From contig JAPOKA010000017.1 of NCBI GenBank assembly GCA_029977865.1, positions 1 through 46,540 of the forward strand: a DNA stretch of 46,540 nt, written 5' to 3'. The position numbers and the translations under genes were made by a program. The DNA is from a bacterium (GTDB lineage: Bacteria > Planctomycetota > Phycisphaerae > Phycisphaerales > SM1A02). Positions 1 through 7,617 of this stretch are shown piece by piece. The notes below the pieces were generated by a model that saw only the letters and a list, made by a program, of their open reading frames with translations, was not told where the DNA came from and did no database searches. The stretch's first letter is position 1, and each line of letters begins with the position of its first letter.

Positions 1-56
1 CGTGAACGAAATCGAGCGGATCCGGAGCCGGCCTTGGTTATCGGGTAGCCGCCTCC

Positions 57-1241
57 CTACCGACCGCGGAGCCTGCGCGGGGGGCGTTCCGGCGAGGGGT
101 CGCTCGAGAGCCAGCCCTTGCGCCAGAAGTAGGCGAGGAACCCGATCGTCAGCAGGCCCATCAGGGCCAGCGCGAAGGGGTAGCCGTAGCGCCAGCCGAG
201 TTCGGGCATGTTGAAGGGGGAATCGCGATCGAAGTTCATGCCGTAGACCCCGGCGATGGTGCCGAGCGGAATGAAGATGGTCGCGATGATGGTCAGGAAG
301 CGGTTGATCTCCCCAAGGCGGTTGCTCGTCGCAGCCAGGTGCAACTCCATGAGTTCGCTCGCCATCAGGCGGTCCATCTCGACCAGGTCGAGCAGGCGGG
401 TCGCGTGATCGAGCGCATCTCGAAGGTAGGGACGGAGTTGCGGACTCCCGAGGTTCTCGAGCCCCAGGGCCGCCGAGACCAGATCTCGGATCGGCCCGAC
501 GAGGCGGCGGAGCAGAAGAAGCTCGCGGCGGATCGAGCGAATTCGGGCGACCTGGGCGGCCCGCGGGCTTGCGATGACCTCCTCCTCGAGATGGTCGAGT
601 TCCTCGCCCAACTCCGAGAGCACCGGAAAGTAGCCGTCGATCACCGAATCGACGATCGCGTAGGCGAGGAAGAACGCGCCGGAGTCACGGACCCGTCCCT
701 GCCGCCGGCGCAGGCGATCGCGAATTCGGTCGAGGGTAGGGCTCCCCGGCGCTTCCTCGAAGGTCATCACGATCCCGGGGCCGACCACCATCGATAGCTG
801 CTCGGACTGGAGCCGATCGGCGTCGGACTGGATTCGAGGCACCACCAGCAGGACCCAGTCCTCGTAGGACTCGAGCTTGGCGGGCTGGGTGGTGTCGAGG
901 ATGTCCTCCATCGCCAGCGGGTGGATGCCGAATGACGCTGCGAGCGACCGCAGCGCATCGACGTCGCCAAGTCCGGTGACACTGACCCAGATCACCGGAT
1001 CCCGACCTCGTGCCGCGACCACCTCCGCAAGATCAGTTGCCGCGTGCTCTTCGAAGGCGGCCGGTCCGTAGCGGATCACCTGAATCGACGGAGCGGCCTG
1101 CTGCGTGTCGGCCACGAGGGTGCCCGGCGGAGTGTGGAGCTGGGGAGCTGGCTGGCGGTGGCCGGCGCGGCGGCGGCGCACCGAGGCGGAGTCCGAGGTT
1201 TGCAACGCAGCGGGTTCGCCGTGCGGTCTCGGGGATGCCAT
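57..1241 (-). CDS. corA: CorA family magnesium/cobalt channel
   Basis: Pentameric inner-membrane Mg2+ channel. The 394-residue product has a long soluble, acidic and helical cytoplasmic domain. Two C-terminal membrane helices follow, and the signature GMN motif (about residues 334-336, in VYGMNF) closes the first one. A basic tail ends the protein, as is normal for the family. The frame stays open upstream to 1592, but that part is arginine-rich and unlike CorA. I chose ATG 1241 because it lies 8 nt after a TATCCT hexamer. The first 50 or so residues are poorly conserved, so a start further inside is possible. It is the last gene of a minus-strand group with the small membrane protein and the phosphoesterase, but it probably has its own promoter. 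The family call is firm; Mg2+ versus Co2+/Ni2+ preference cannot be read from sequence. Confidence 0.93.
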   Translation of the reverse strand: MASPRPHGEPAALQTSDSASVRRRRAGHRQPAPQLHTPPGTLVADTQQAAPSIQVIRYGPAAFEEHAATDLAEVVAARGRDPVIWVSVTGLGDVDALRSLAASFGIHPLAMEDILDTTQPAKLESYEDWVLLVVPRIQSDADRLQSEQLSMVVGPGIVMTFEEAPGSPTLDRIRDRLRRRQGRVRDSGAFFLAYAIVDSVIDGYFPVLSELGEELDHLEEEVIASPRAAQVARIRSIRRELLLLRRLVGPIRDLVSAALGLENLGSPQLRPYLRDALDHATRLLDLVEMDRLMASELMELHLAATSNRLGEINRFLTIIATIFIPLGTIAGVYGMNFDRDSPFNMPELGWRYGYPFALALMGLLTIGFLAYFWRKGWLSSDPSPERPPRRLRGR

Positions 1242-1249
1242 GGTCAGCG

Positions 1250-1255
1250 AGGATA
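1250..1255 (-). promoter_or_regulatory. Candidate -10 box (TATCCT) of corA
   Basis: TATCCT on the minus strand lies 8 nt before the chosen corA ATG. That spacing would start transcription at or within two bases of the start codon, giving a leaderless mRNA. No convincing -35 box is visible. The support is that the same arrangement recurs before six other genes in this window. Confidence 0.35.
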
Positions 1256-1320
1256 GCCGAGCAGCCCAGAGTGCCTTGTCGGGATCCGGATCCGGTTGAA
1301 CCGACGGACCCGTCGCACGA

Positions 1321-1770
1321 TCAGAGGTTGGCGGAGGCGGGGCCCGCCGCGAGCCGCAGCATCCAGAGCGCGGCGATACCACGCAGGCTCCACAGCACCG
1401 TCCGCAGCCAGTTGCTCGCGACCAACGCGGCGATGGTCGCAGCTTCGTGGCCGGCAAGGAGCCGCCGATGCAACGGAACCTGCCAGAGCGCGGTCGAGAT
1501 CCAGATGACGACGAGCGCGGCGAGGGCGGCCCGGGGAAGCCACGCAGGCACGCCTGAGGGTGGCCACACCGCGAGCCACACCGCAGCGGCAAGTTCCACG
1601 AGCATCACCGGACCGACCACCAACGTGGTCAGGGCTTGGTGCCTTGCTGCGTAGGTGGCGGAGCCCTCGGAACCCACCTCGGCGAAGAGCGGGTAGTGGA
1701 CCACCTGCACAAACCAGATCAGGCCGGTCATGAAGAGGGCGGCGGCTGCATTGAGGAGCAGAGCGGTCAT
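1321..1770 (-). CDS. Small four-helix membrane protein, function unknown
   Basis: A 149-residue protein that is almost entirely hydrophobic, with about four predicted membrane helices. The first helix carries aromatic residues and a His (WFVQVVHYPLF). A polar stretch with RHQ follows, then a second helix with a VVGPVMLVEL motif. Helices three and four are in the C-terminal half. I recognise the general pattern of a conserved hypothetical integral membrane protein but no characterised family. ATG 1770 is the first start in the frame. It lies 65 nt downstream of the phosphoesterase and 79 nt upstream of corA on the same strand, so it may be co-transcribed with the former. No signal for function beyond membrane location. 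Confidence 0.75.
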   Translation of the reverse strand: MTALLLNAAAALFMTGLIWFVQVVHYPLFAEVGSEGSATYAARHQALTTLVVGPVMLVELAAAVWLAVWPPSGVPAWLPRAALAALVVIWISTALWQVPLHRRLLAGHEAATIAALVASNWLRTVLWSLRGIAALWMLRLAAGPASANL

Positions 1771-1835
1771 GGCTTCCGGGTTCGACGCAGCGCTCGGGCG
1801 CGGATGCGTCGATTCGAGGTTGAGTCAGCTGCCAC

Positions 1836-2357
1836 TCAGGCGTCGGGGATCTCGATCGTCTCGAGCACACCGGTTGCCGGCTCGAACACCGCCACGGTGT
1901 AGCGTCGCGCCCGGTGCAGGGCGCCGGGATTCACGATCCGGACCCCGTCGACGACCTGATCGGCAGCGACATGGGTGTGCCCGTGGGCGAGGAGGTCGGG
2001 ACGGCTCGCGTGCAGCCGTCGCAGTTCTCCGTCGCGATCGCCGTGGGTGAAGGCGATTCGCTTGCCCCACGCGACGATTTCCCCGCCAGGGTGGTGGAAG
2101 CGAATGCCGAGCCGTTCACTCGCGGCTCGGAGTTCGGCCGGATCGTCCATGTTTCCCGCGACGAGGTGGACCGGGATCGGTCGCCCGTCGAGGTCGGCCA
2201 CGAGGAGTTCCTCGAGCAACTCCGGATCCTCGACGTCGCCGAGGTGGATGAGCAGGGTCGCGCCGGCCCTGCGAAGCACTTCGACGGCCCGAGCCGTTCG
2301 CTCGCGGCGGCCGTGGCTGTCGGAGAGGAGGCCGACGCGATTCGACGGGGTCGACAT
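1836..2357 (-). CDS. YfcE/MJ0936-type metallophosphoesterase
   Basis: Calcineurin-like phosphodiesterase of 173 residues, the normal size for the short YfcE class. The two-metal site is complete: DSHG near the N-terminus, GDVED around residue 40, GNMDD around residue 67, a THGD motif in the middle and GHTH near the C-terminus. Such enzymes hydrolyse phosphodiesters or phosphomonoesters in the cytoplasm. The physiological substrate is usually unknown, and I see nothing that fixes it here. The frame is open far upstream, but that extension is shadow sequence through the neighbouring intergenic hairpin. ATG 2357 directly precedes the conserved first strand (VGLLSDSHG), and a TACCGT hexamer lies 6 nt before it. 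Head of a minus-strand group with the small membrane protein. Confidence 0.92.
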   Translation of the reverse strand: MSTPSNRVGLLSDSHGRRERTARAVEVLRRAGATLLIHLGDVEDPELLEELLVADLDGRPIPVHLVAGNMDDPAELRAASERLGIRFHHPGGEIVAWGKRIAFTHGDRDGELRRLHASRPDLLAHGHTHVAADQVVDGVRIVNPGALHRARRYTVAVFEPATGVLETIEIPDA

Positions 2358-2363
2358 GCCTTC

Positions 2364-2369
2364 ACGGTA
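2364..2369 (-). promoter_or_regulatory. Candidate -10 box (TACCGT) of the phosphoesterase gene
   Basis: TACCGT lies 6 nt upstream of ATG 2357 on the minus strand, exactly where a -10 box would sit if transcription began on the A of the start codon. It matches the TANNNT pattern seen before other genes here. No -35 element was recognised. Confidence 0.3.
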
Positions 2370-2393
2370 GTCGCTTTGGCCGGTGGTCCTGCA

Positions 2394-2440
2394 CTCGCCT
2401 CTCTCTTCCCCCCGTGAGGGGGAAGGAAGAGAGAGGCGAG
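2394..2440. repeat. REP-like long inverted repeat
   Basis: A near-perfect palindrome. A 16-bp outer stem begins CTCGCCTCTCTC and pairs with GAGAGAGGCGAG. A 4-bp CCCC/GGGG inner stem follows, with a GTGA loop and a 3-nt GAA bulge. It lies in the 138-bp divergent intergenic space between the phosphoesterase and the nuclease-like gene. It has strong strand-specific purine/pyrimidine asymmetry, unlike the flanking DNA. The structure resembles dispersed palindromic elements of the REP or small-MITE kind. I found no second full copy in this window. There is no T-run, so a factor-independent terminator is unlikely. Confidence 0.6.
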
Positions 2441-2495
2441 GGGCGGCCGCGTCGGTCGCCTCCGTTTCTCGAGCCGAACACCCGGAGAAACCCCC

Positions 2496-3185
2496 ATGGC
2501 CAAGGCACGTCCGAACCTCCCGACACCGCTCGAGATCCAACGAGCGATCTATCTCGACTTCGAGGGCTTCGAGGCCCTTTCGCCGTGGATGGCGAGCGTG
2601 CGTTGCGATGGCCGAACGGAGACGGTGGTCTTCGGCGATCAGTCGCGGGAACTCGCCCTTGCCGCCGAAGCGACGGGACTGCGGGTCGAGCCGCTGCGGG
2701 AGTTTCTCGGTCGAATCTCCGACCGTGCGAGGGAAGAAGGCCGTCGAATCGCGGCGTACTCGTCTCGCGAGCTGCAGGTCTTCAAGCAGGAGGGCGTCAA
2801 CGCGGAATTCGTCGGCGAGTCGTACCTCGATGTCCGCGGCCTCGCGGTTCCATGGCGGCGGCAGCGGCACCCCGAGGTGGAGGCGCGGGAGAAGCGTCTG
2901 CGAGCCCGGCGGCGCGCTCGTGGCCTTTGGCACGACCCGAGCGGCAACTCGCTCCTCGCGATGGCGAAGCTCGCCGGCGTCAAGACGACTTCTTGCTACG
3001 GCAAGGGCAAGACGACGAGCCGCCTCAAGGCAGTCGCCGACCAGATCGCCTCAAAGGGCGGGTATGCGGGCCTGACCAGCACCGTGAAGAGGAAGTGGAC
3101 GAATCTGATCAAGCACAATCGGTGGGACTGCGAGGCGTGCGAGCTTTTGCTGGCCATCGCCGTGTCGGACCTGACCCTCAGATGA
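2496..3185 (+). CDS. Predicted DnaQ-fold (RNase H-like) nuclease
   Basis: A 229-residue soluble, basic protein. The first strand ends in YLDFEGF (D21, E23), as in the first motif of DEDD exonucleases. A second acidic residue sits in YLDVRGLA (D112). The C-terminus has HNRWDCEACELLL (H207, D211), which resembles the last motif of the YprB/TM0106-like nucleases that often read YN..DC. Taken together this fits a DEDD-type 3'-5' exonuclease-like fold, but the central region matches nothing I know and the H-to-D spacing is one short of classical DEDDh enzymes. ATG 2496 is preceded by GGAG about nine bases upstream. It is a single-gene unit, convergent with the PEP-CTERM-like gene. Nuclease fold moderately likely; substrate unknown. 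Confidence 0.6.
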   Translation: MAKARPNLPTPLEIQRAIYLDFEGFEALSPWMASVRCDGRTETVVFGDQSRELALAAEATGLRVEPLREFLGRISDRAREEGRRIAAYSSRELQVFKQEGVNAEFVGESYLDVRGLAVPWRRQRHPEVEAREKRLRARRRARGLWHDPSGNSLLAMAKLAGVKTTSCYGKGKTTSRLKAVADQIASKGGYAGLTSTVKRKWTNLIKHNRWDCEACELLLAIAVSDLTLR

Positions 3186-3263
3186 CGGCCGACCCGGTGA
3201 TCGTGGGCCGGTCGACTCGCGAGGCCAGATTCGGGCGGGCTCGATCGCCGCCGCCCTCGACGC

Positions 3264-4001
3264 TCAGGATCGGCGGCGGCGGCCGGGACGGAGCGCGAGC
3301 AACAAGGCGACCCCGCCCGGCGCCGGAATCGCGAGCACGCGGGCGGTGATCGTCATGCTCGTGGCTCCGTTGGCTTGCAGAAGTCCGAGGTCAAGGCTGA
3401 AGCCGAGATGCACGTCGGTGAGCGGGGCCCCCGGAATGTCGCTGGGATGAAACTCTTGGACGTACTCGATCGACCACGGACTCGTGCCTCCAACCAGTGC
3501 CACCTCGCCCTCGATGAAGAGCCACTCCGTGGCGATGTCGATGCCGTCCCGTTGCAGGCTGCCCACCCCGAGAATGTTCCCGACCGTGTAGTTGAACGCA
3601 TTGGCGGCCCAGGGGCCTCCGTCGCCGGCGATCCAGAGGGCGGACTCGGGGATCGATCCGAACAGAGGCCCGGAGATCGCCGTCAGGGTGGCGGTCGCTT
3701 CGAATCCCTGATCGCCCCACGAATCCAACGTGACGAGAGACTGGAAAAGAGGATCGCCGGTTGGGCCGAGGAGAATCGCCTCGACGCCGACGACTGGTCC
3801 CGTTCCGTCCGAGGCGTCGTCGTAGGCGAGGACCTGGTAGCCGAGGAAGTTGCCGGCCTCGAAGGTGCCGTCGTAGGCGACGGTGGCGACGGCGACCGAG
3901 TAGGTGTCCGCGAATTGGGCCCGGCAATCCGCCGCGAATGCGGCGAGGATCGGGACGGTCGCGACGAGGCGGATCAGAGCCGTGGAGCGGGCGCGTTTCA
4001 T
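3264..4001 (-). CDS. PEP-CTERM-like exported protein
   Basis: A 245-residue secreted protein. The N-terminus is a signal peptide (KRARS..., hydrophobic core, cleavage near AADCRAQ). The body is a low-charge, beta-rich region with many Gly, Thr, Ala and Asp. The C-terminus reads IPAPGG, then about seven hydrophobic residues, then GRRRRS. This is the layout of PEP-CTERM sorting signals (P-A-P-G, short membrane helix, Arg cluster), which exosortase-type enzymes process. The helix is unusually short. ATG 4001 was chosen because the signal peptide begins there; the frame runs open to 4250 with non-secretory sequence. It converges on the nuclease-like gene with 78 nt between them. Binding partner or surface role unknown; no exosortase is in the window. 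Confidence 0.7.
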   Translation of the reverse strand: MKRARSTALIRLVATVPILAAFAADCRAQFADTYSVAVATVAYDGTFEAGNFLGYQVLAYDDASDGTGPVVGVEAILLGPTGDPLFQSLVTLDSWGDQGFEATATLTAISGPLFGSIPESALWIAGDGGPWAANAFNYTVGNILGVGSLQRDGIDIATEWLFIEGEVALVGGTSPWSIEYVQEFHPSDIPGAPLTDVHLGFSLDLGLLQANGATSMTITARVLAIPAPGGVALLLALRPGRRRRS

Positions 4002-4311
4002 CGTGGTTCTCGCGACGTGTCCATGGACGGGATCGACGCCGACGAAGAGATCTCGTCGATCTGAATGGTCGGCGGCGCCTTCGCTTCCGCGGAGGAGAAG
4101 GTCTCGCGGCTGCCTCCTCCTCTCTCGAAGGAGACGGAACGCGAGCGGCGGGAAGAGATCCCGGCTCGACGCAGGGACACCCGTCACTCCCAAGGTAGCC
4201 CATCGATCGCAGGGGCCAAACCGAAAGTCCCGATCGAAGAAAAAACGCAACGGTTCTTCGAGAAGCGGACTTTTCGGGAGCGGGTCTCACCTCAAGCGAG
4301 ACGCCAGTGAA
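4002..4311. other. 310-bp intergenic region without a recognisable gene
   Basis: Lies between the PEP-CTERM-like gene and the tRNA, both on the minus strand. The minus strand shows a 7-bp stem (GTCTCGC with GTGAGAC) just after the tRNA. Further on, a weak TTCT/AGAA hairpin is followed after eight bases by a run of six T (plus-strand A-run 4240-4245). Either could end tRNA transcription, but neither is a textbook terminator. No promoter for the PEP-CTERM-like gene could be picked out. No ORF here looks like a protein. Confidence 0.4.
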
Positions 4312-4385
4312 CGCGAGTGGCAGGACTCGAACCTGCAACCCTCGGCTTCGTAGACCGATGCTCTATCCAATTGAGCTACACTCGC
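4312..4385 (-). tRNA. tRNA-Arg (anticodon ACG)
   Basis: A complete cloverleaf on the minus strand. The 7-bp acceptor stem is GCGAGTG/CACTCGC. The D arm contains AGCTCAATTGGATAGAGC. The anticodon stem TCGGT/GCCGA encloses loop CTACGAA, giving anticodon ACG, presumably converted to ICG by TadA to read CGU/CGC/CGA. The T arm is GCAGG-TTCGAGT-CCTGC. The discriminator base is G and CCA is not encoded. It lies 44 nt beyond the nuoN stop on the same strand and has its own good promoter, so it is not obligatorily part of the nuo transcript. Confidence 0.97.
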
Positions 4386-4396
4386 GAAGGGGCGGA

Positions 4397-4425
4397 AGTA
4401 TATCGGAGGCGAAGGGCGGCGTCAG
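4397..4425 (-). promoter_or_regulatory. Promoter of tRNA-Arg
   Basis: On the minus strand, TATACT (4397-4402) lies 11 nt before the tRNA 5' end. CTGACG (4420-4425), four of six bases matching TTGACA, lies exactly 17 bp further upstream. This is the best sigma-70 type promoter in the window. It sits in the short gap after nuoN. Confidence 0.6.
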
Positions 4426-4429
4426 CGCC

Positions 4430-5998
4430 TCAACCGGCGGGATCGATGGGTGCCGAGGTCGACGCGGCCTCCTCGGCGGCGGCGATGGGTGGCGGGCCCG
4501 CGACGCTTGCGGCCTTCGAGATCGGGTCGAGCACCAGCGGCAACAGGAAGAGACCGAATCCCGCAGCAACGGCGGTGACGAGCGGCCATCGGCTCGGAAC
4601 CCGCTCGATCGAGTCGGCCTGCGGCCCGGCGGGGGCGATGGTCGGCGGTCCAGCGAGCCGGAGGTAGTACCACGCGCTGACAGCGCTGTTGACCGCCATC
4701 AGCACCACCAATTCGGTTTGGCCGGCGCCGAGACCAGCGACGAAGAGATCGAGCTTGCCCCAGAAGCCCAGCAGCGGCGGCATGCCGATCAGCGAGCCGG
4801 CGCCCAGTGCGAGCATCGCTGCCGCCCACGGATGCCGGATTCTCAATCCGGCGAGGTCGTCGAAGGAGTCGATCTCCTGTCCACGTCGCTCGATCGACGC
4901 GATGGCACCGAAGACCGCGACATTGGTGACGCCGTAGACGAGCAGGTAGAGCAGCACCGCGTCGTAGCCGCCGAAGGCTGGCCCGGCGACGATGCCCACG
5001 AGCATGTAGCCGGAGTGGGCGATCGAGCTGTAGGCCATCATCCGCTTCACCGACCGCTGCAGCAGCGCCCCCAGGTTCCCGAGGGTCATGGTGAGTGCGG
5101 CGATCATCCAAAGCACCGCTTCGATGTTGGGCGGCAGCGACGGCGAGTCGAGGTCGGCCGACCATCCGACCGCCGCGAGGATGCTCATCAGCACGAACAT
5201 CCCGGTGGCCTTGGGCACGAAGGAGAGGAAGGCGGTGACCGGGACCGAAGCGCCTTCGTAGACGTCGGGCGCGTAGAAGTGCATGGGCACCGCGGTGATC
5301 TTGAAGCAGAGTCCGATCACCACCATCAACACGCCGAGCACCGCGATGGGGGTCTCTCCGGCCCCGCCGAGGAATGCCGCCTGGATCTGCAGGAGCTCGA
5401 GCGACCCCGCAGCGCCGTAGAGCATCGCGAAGCCGTACAGCATGATCGCGGTCGACATGGCGCCGAGGAAGAAGTACTTGACCGCGGCCTCCTGGGCTCG
5501 CCGCGAGCCGCGGCTCGTCGCCACCATGATGTAGGTGGGCAGCGAACTGAGCTCGATGGCGAGGAAGAGCCAGATCAGGTCGCTTGCCACCGTCACCAGC
5601 ATGGCGCCGGCGAGGCTGAAGAGCAGGAAGGCGTGGAACTCGCCGCCGAGCACTCGAATGGGATCGAAGGGTGCGAGGCCCTTGGCGAAGGCCTCCTCGA
5701 GCCGGCGATCCACCGAGCCGATCGTGACCGCCACAAGCAGCAGTCCGATCGAGGCGACCAGTGCCCGTCCGTAGAGACCGAGCATCGGCAGCGGAAGGCC
5801 CGCCGCCGCGGCCCGCTCAGGATCGTGCACCAGCACCGTCGCGATGAGGGCGGCCGCGAGGGTCGCCATCGTCGCGAGGGGGACCGCACCGCGCAGGACG
5901 CTGCCGCGGGAGAGGCCGAGCACGCTCACCACGATGGCGCCCGCGAGCATGATGATCTCGGGCAGCAGCAGCACCAGGCGCTCGCTCATCTCCATCAT
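4430..5998 (-). CDS. nuoN: NADH-quinone oxidoreductase subunit N
   Basis: Antiporter-like proton-pumping subunit of respiratory complex I in the inner membrane; 522 residues and about 14 helices. Family hallmarks are visible. The proton-antiporter domain has Glu in FLAIELSSLPTY and a Lys in CFKITAVPMHFYAPDVYEG. The SFVPKATGM motif follows, then YSSIAHSGYMLVG and a GIPPLLGFWGK-like motif (GMPPLLGFWGKL). Its ATG 5998 overlaps the nuoM stop (ATGA), so it is translationally coupled. Last gene of nuoJKLMN; the stop precedes tRNA-Arg by 44 nt. The C-terminal tail is Ala/Pro-rich and variable. Confidence 0.97.
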   Translation of the reverse strand: MMEMSERLVLLLPEIIMLAGAIVVSVLGLSRGSVLRGAVPLATMATLAAALIATVLVHDPERAAAAGLPLPMLGLYGRALVASIGLLLVAVTIGSVDRRLEEAFAKGLAPFDPIRVLGGEFHAFLLFSLAGAMLVTVASDLIWLFLAIELSSLPTYIMVATSRGSRRAQEAAVKYFFLGAMSTAIMLYGFAMLYGAAGSLELLQIQAAFLGGAGETPIAVLGVLMVVIGLCFKITAVPMHFYAPDVYEGASVPVTAFLSFVPKATGMFVLMSILAAVGWSADLDSPSLPPNIEAVLWMIAALTMTLGNLGALLQRSVKRMMAYSSIAHSGYMLVGIVAGPAFGGYDAVLLYLLVYGVTNVAVFGAIASIERRGQEIDSFDDLAGLRIRHPWAAAMLALGAGSLIGMPPLLGFWGKLDLFVAGLGAGQTELVVLMAVNSAVSAWYYLRLAGPPTIAPAGPQADSIERVPSRWPLVTAVAAGFGLFLLPLVLDPISKAASVAGPPPIAAAEEAASTSAPIDPAG

Positions 5999-7617
5999 CG
6001 CGAGGAGTCCTCCACCAGCACCAGCGTCGGAGCATCCTCGGCGGATCGGCCCTCCGCCAGCTCCGCGTCACGGACTCGAAGCACCGCGTCGGGGTACCCC
6101 GCCAGCACCGAGCGCACCGCGGGGTCGATCGACTCGAGAATCGGCCGCGGATAAAGGCCGATGAAGAGGCAGAGCGCCGCGAGCGGCACCAGGATTCCGA
6201 TCTCCCGCGCCGTGAGATCCTGCGGCAGCGATCCGTGTTCGTGATCGTGCCCGGCGGGCGTCCGCACCTCGCCCCAGACCATCTTGCCGAGCATGCGCAG
6301 GAGGTACATCGCGCCGAGGATCAGCCCCACGATCGCGATGATCGCGTACCACGGCCCGAGCAGGCCGGGGTAGCCCGCCATGGTGTCGTGTTCGGCGGTG
6401 AAGCATCCCCACAGGCAGAGCACTTCGCCGACGAAGCCGTTGAGACCCGGCAAACCCACGCTCGAGAGGGTGAAGAAGATCATGAAGCACGACCACACCG
6501 GCATCGTCGACGCAAGGCCTCCGAGCTGGTTCATGTCCTTGGTGTGGAAGCGTTCGTAGACCATCCCGATCAGGAGGAACATCGCGCCGGTCGAGAGGCC
6601 GTGATTCACGAAGTAGAGCACCGAGCCCTGCAGGCCGATCGGATTGAGGGCGAACATGCCCAGCATCAGCATGCCCATGTGGCTGACCGAGCTGTAGGCC
6701 ACCAGTTTCTTCACATCGGTCTGGACCCAGCAGATCATCGCGGCGGCGAGGATGCCGAGGATGGCGAGGATCGCGAAGAAGTTGCACAGTTCAGCGCCGC
6801 CGAGGGGGGCCATCGGCAGTCCGATGCGGAAGGCGCCGTAGGTGCCGAGCTTGAGCAGGGTTCCGGCGAGGATCACGCTGCCGGCGGTGGGGGCCTGATC
6901 GTGGGCAAGCGGCAGCCAGCTGTGCACCGGGAAGAACGGCGTCTTCACCGCGAACGCCGCCATGAGGGCCAGGAAGACCCAGAACTGCTCGCCGGCGGTG
7001 AGCTGCGTCGAGGCGTAGGAGACCAGATCGGGAATCCGGAACGACCACTCGCCGAGCCACTCCGCGCGGCGGCTCGCCACGTACACGATGCCCGCGAGCA
7101 TCAGCACCGAGGCAAGGAAGGTGAAAATGAAGAACTTGATCGCGGCGGGGCGGCGATCGGGACCGCCCCAGATCGAGATCAGGAAGAACATCGGCACGAG
7201 CGTGAATTCGTACCCGATGTAGAAGACCACCGCATCGCGGGCCATGAACGCCAGGAGCATCGAGCTCTCCAGCACCATGAACCACGCGTAGTACTCGCGA
7301 TGGCGATGGTCGATCGCGGTGTAGGAGCCGATCACCGAGATGGCGGTGAGCACCACGGTGAGCAGCACCATCAGCATCGAGACGCCGTCGAGCCCGAGCT
7401 CGAGGGTGATGCCGAATCCGCCGAACACCGCAGGCCCCACCTCGTCGGGCCAGAAGACCTCGCTGGTCCAAGAGGGGAATTGGACAGCGGCCAGCACCGC
7501 GATGGCTGCGGCCGCGATCGAGCCGGCGGTGGCGATCCAGGCGGAGAGTCGGGGCGGCGCGATGGCGATGGCGATCGCAGCCGCGAGCGGCGCGAGCAGC
7601 AGGGCGAGCAAGGTCAT
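5995..7617 (-). CDS. nuoM: NADH-quinone oxidoreductase subunit M
   Basis: Second antiporter-like, proton-translocating membrane subunit of complex I; 540 residues. It has the key glutamate in FYIGYEFTLVPMFFLI and the lysine in FAVKTPFFPVHSWLP. The conserved broken-helix region reads HDQAPTAGSVILAGTLLKLGTYG, where HDQ replaces the usual HVEA-type sequence. TDVKKLVAYSSVSHMG and GFVGEVLCL follow. The extra-membrane tail after the last conserved helix contains a small His-rich stretch (GHDHEHG). The frame is open 369 nt upstream of ATG 7617, but that is shadow of nuoL. The start overlaps the nuoL stop by 4 nt and the stop overlaps the nuoN start by 4 nt. Confidence 0.97.
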   Translation of the reverse strand: MTLLALLLAPLAAAIAIAIAPPRLSAWIATAGSIAAAAIAVLAAVQFPSWTSEVFWPDEVGPAVFGGFGITLELGLDGVSMLMVLLTVVLTAISVIGSYTAIDHRHREYYAWFMVLESSMLLAFMARDAVVFYIGYEFTLVPMFFLISIWGGPDRRPAAIKFFIFTFLASVLMLAGIVYVASRRAEWLGEWSFRIPDLVSYASTQLTAGEQFWVFLALMAAFAVKTPFFPVHSWLPLAHDQAPTAGSVILAGTLLKLGTYGAFRIGLPMAPLGGAELCNFFAILAILGILAAAMICWVQTDVKKLVAYSSVSHMGMLMLGMFALNPIGLQGSVLYFVNHGLSTGAMFLLIGMVYERFHTKDMNQLGGLASTMPVWSCFMIFFTLSSVGLPGLNGFVGEVLCLWGCFTAEHDTMAGYPGLLGPWYAIIAIVGLILGAMYLLRMLGKMVWGEVRTPAGHDHEHGSLPQDLTAREIGILVPLAALCLFIGLYPRPILESIDPAVRSVLAGYPDAVLRVRDAELAEGRSAEDAPTLVLVEDSSR

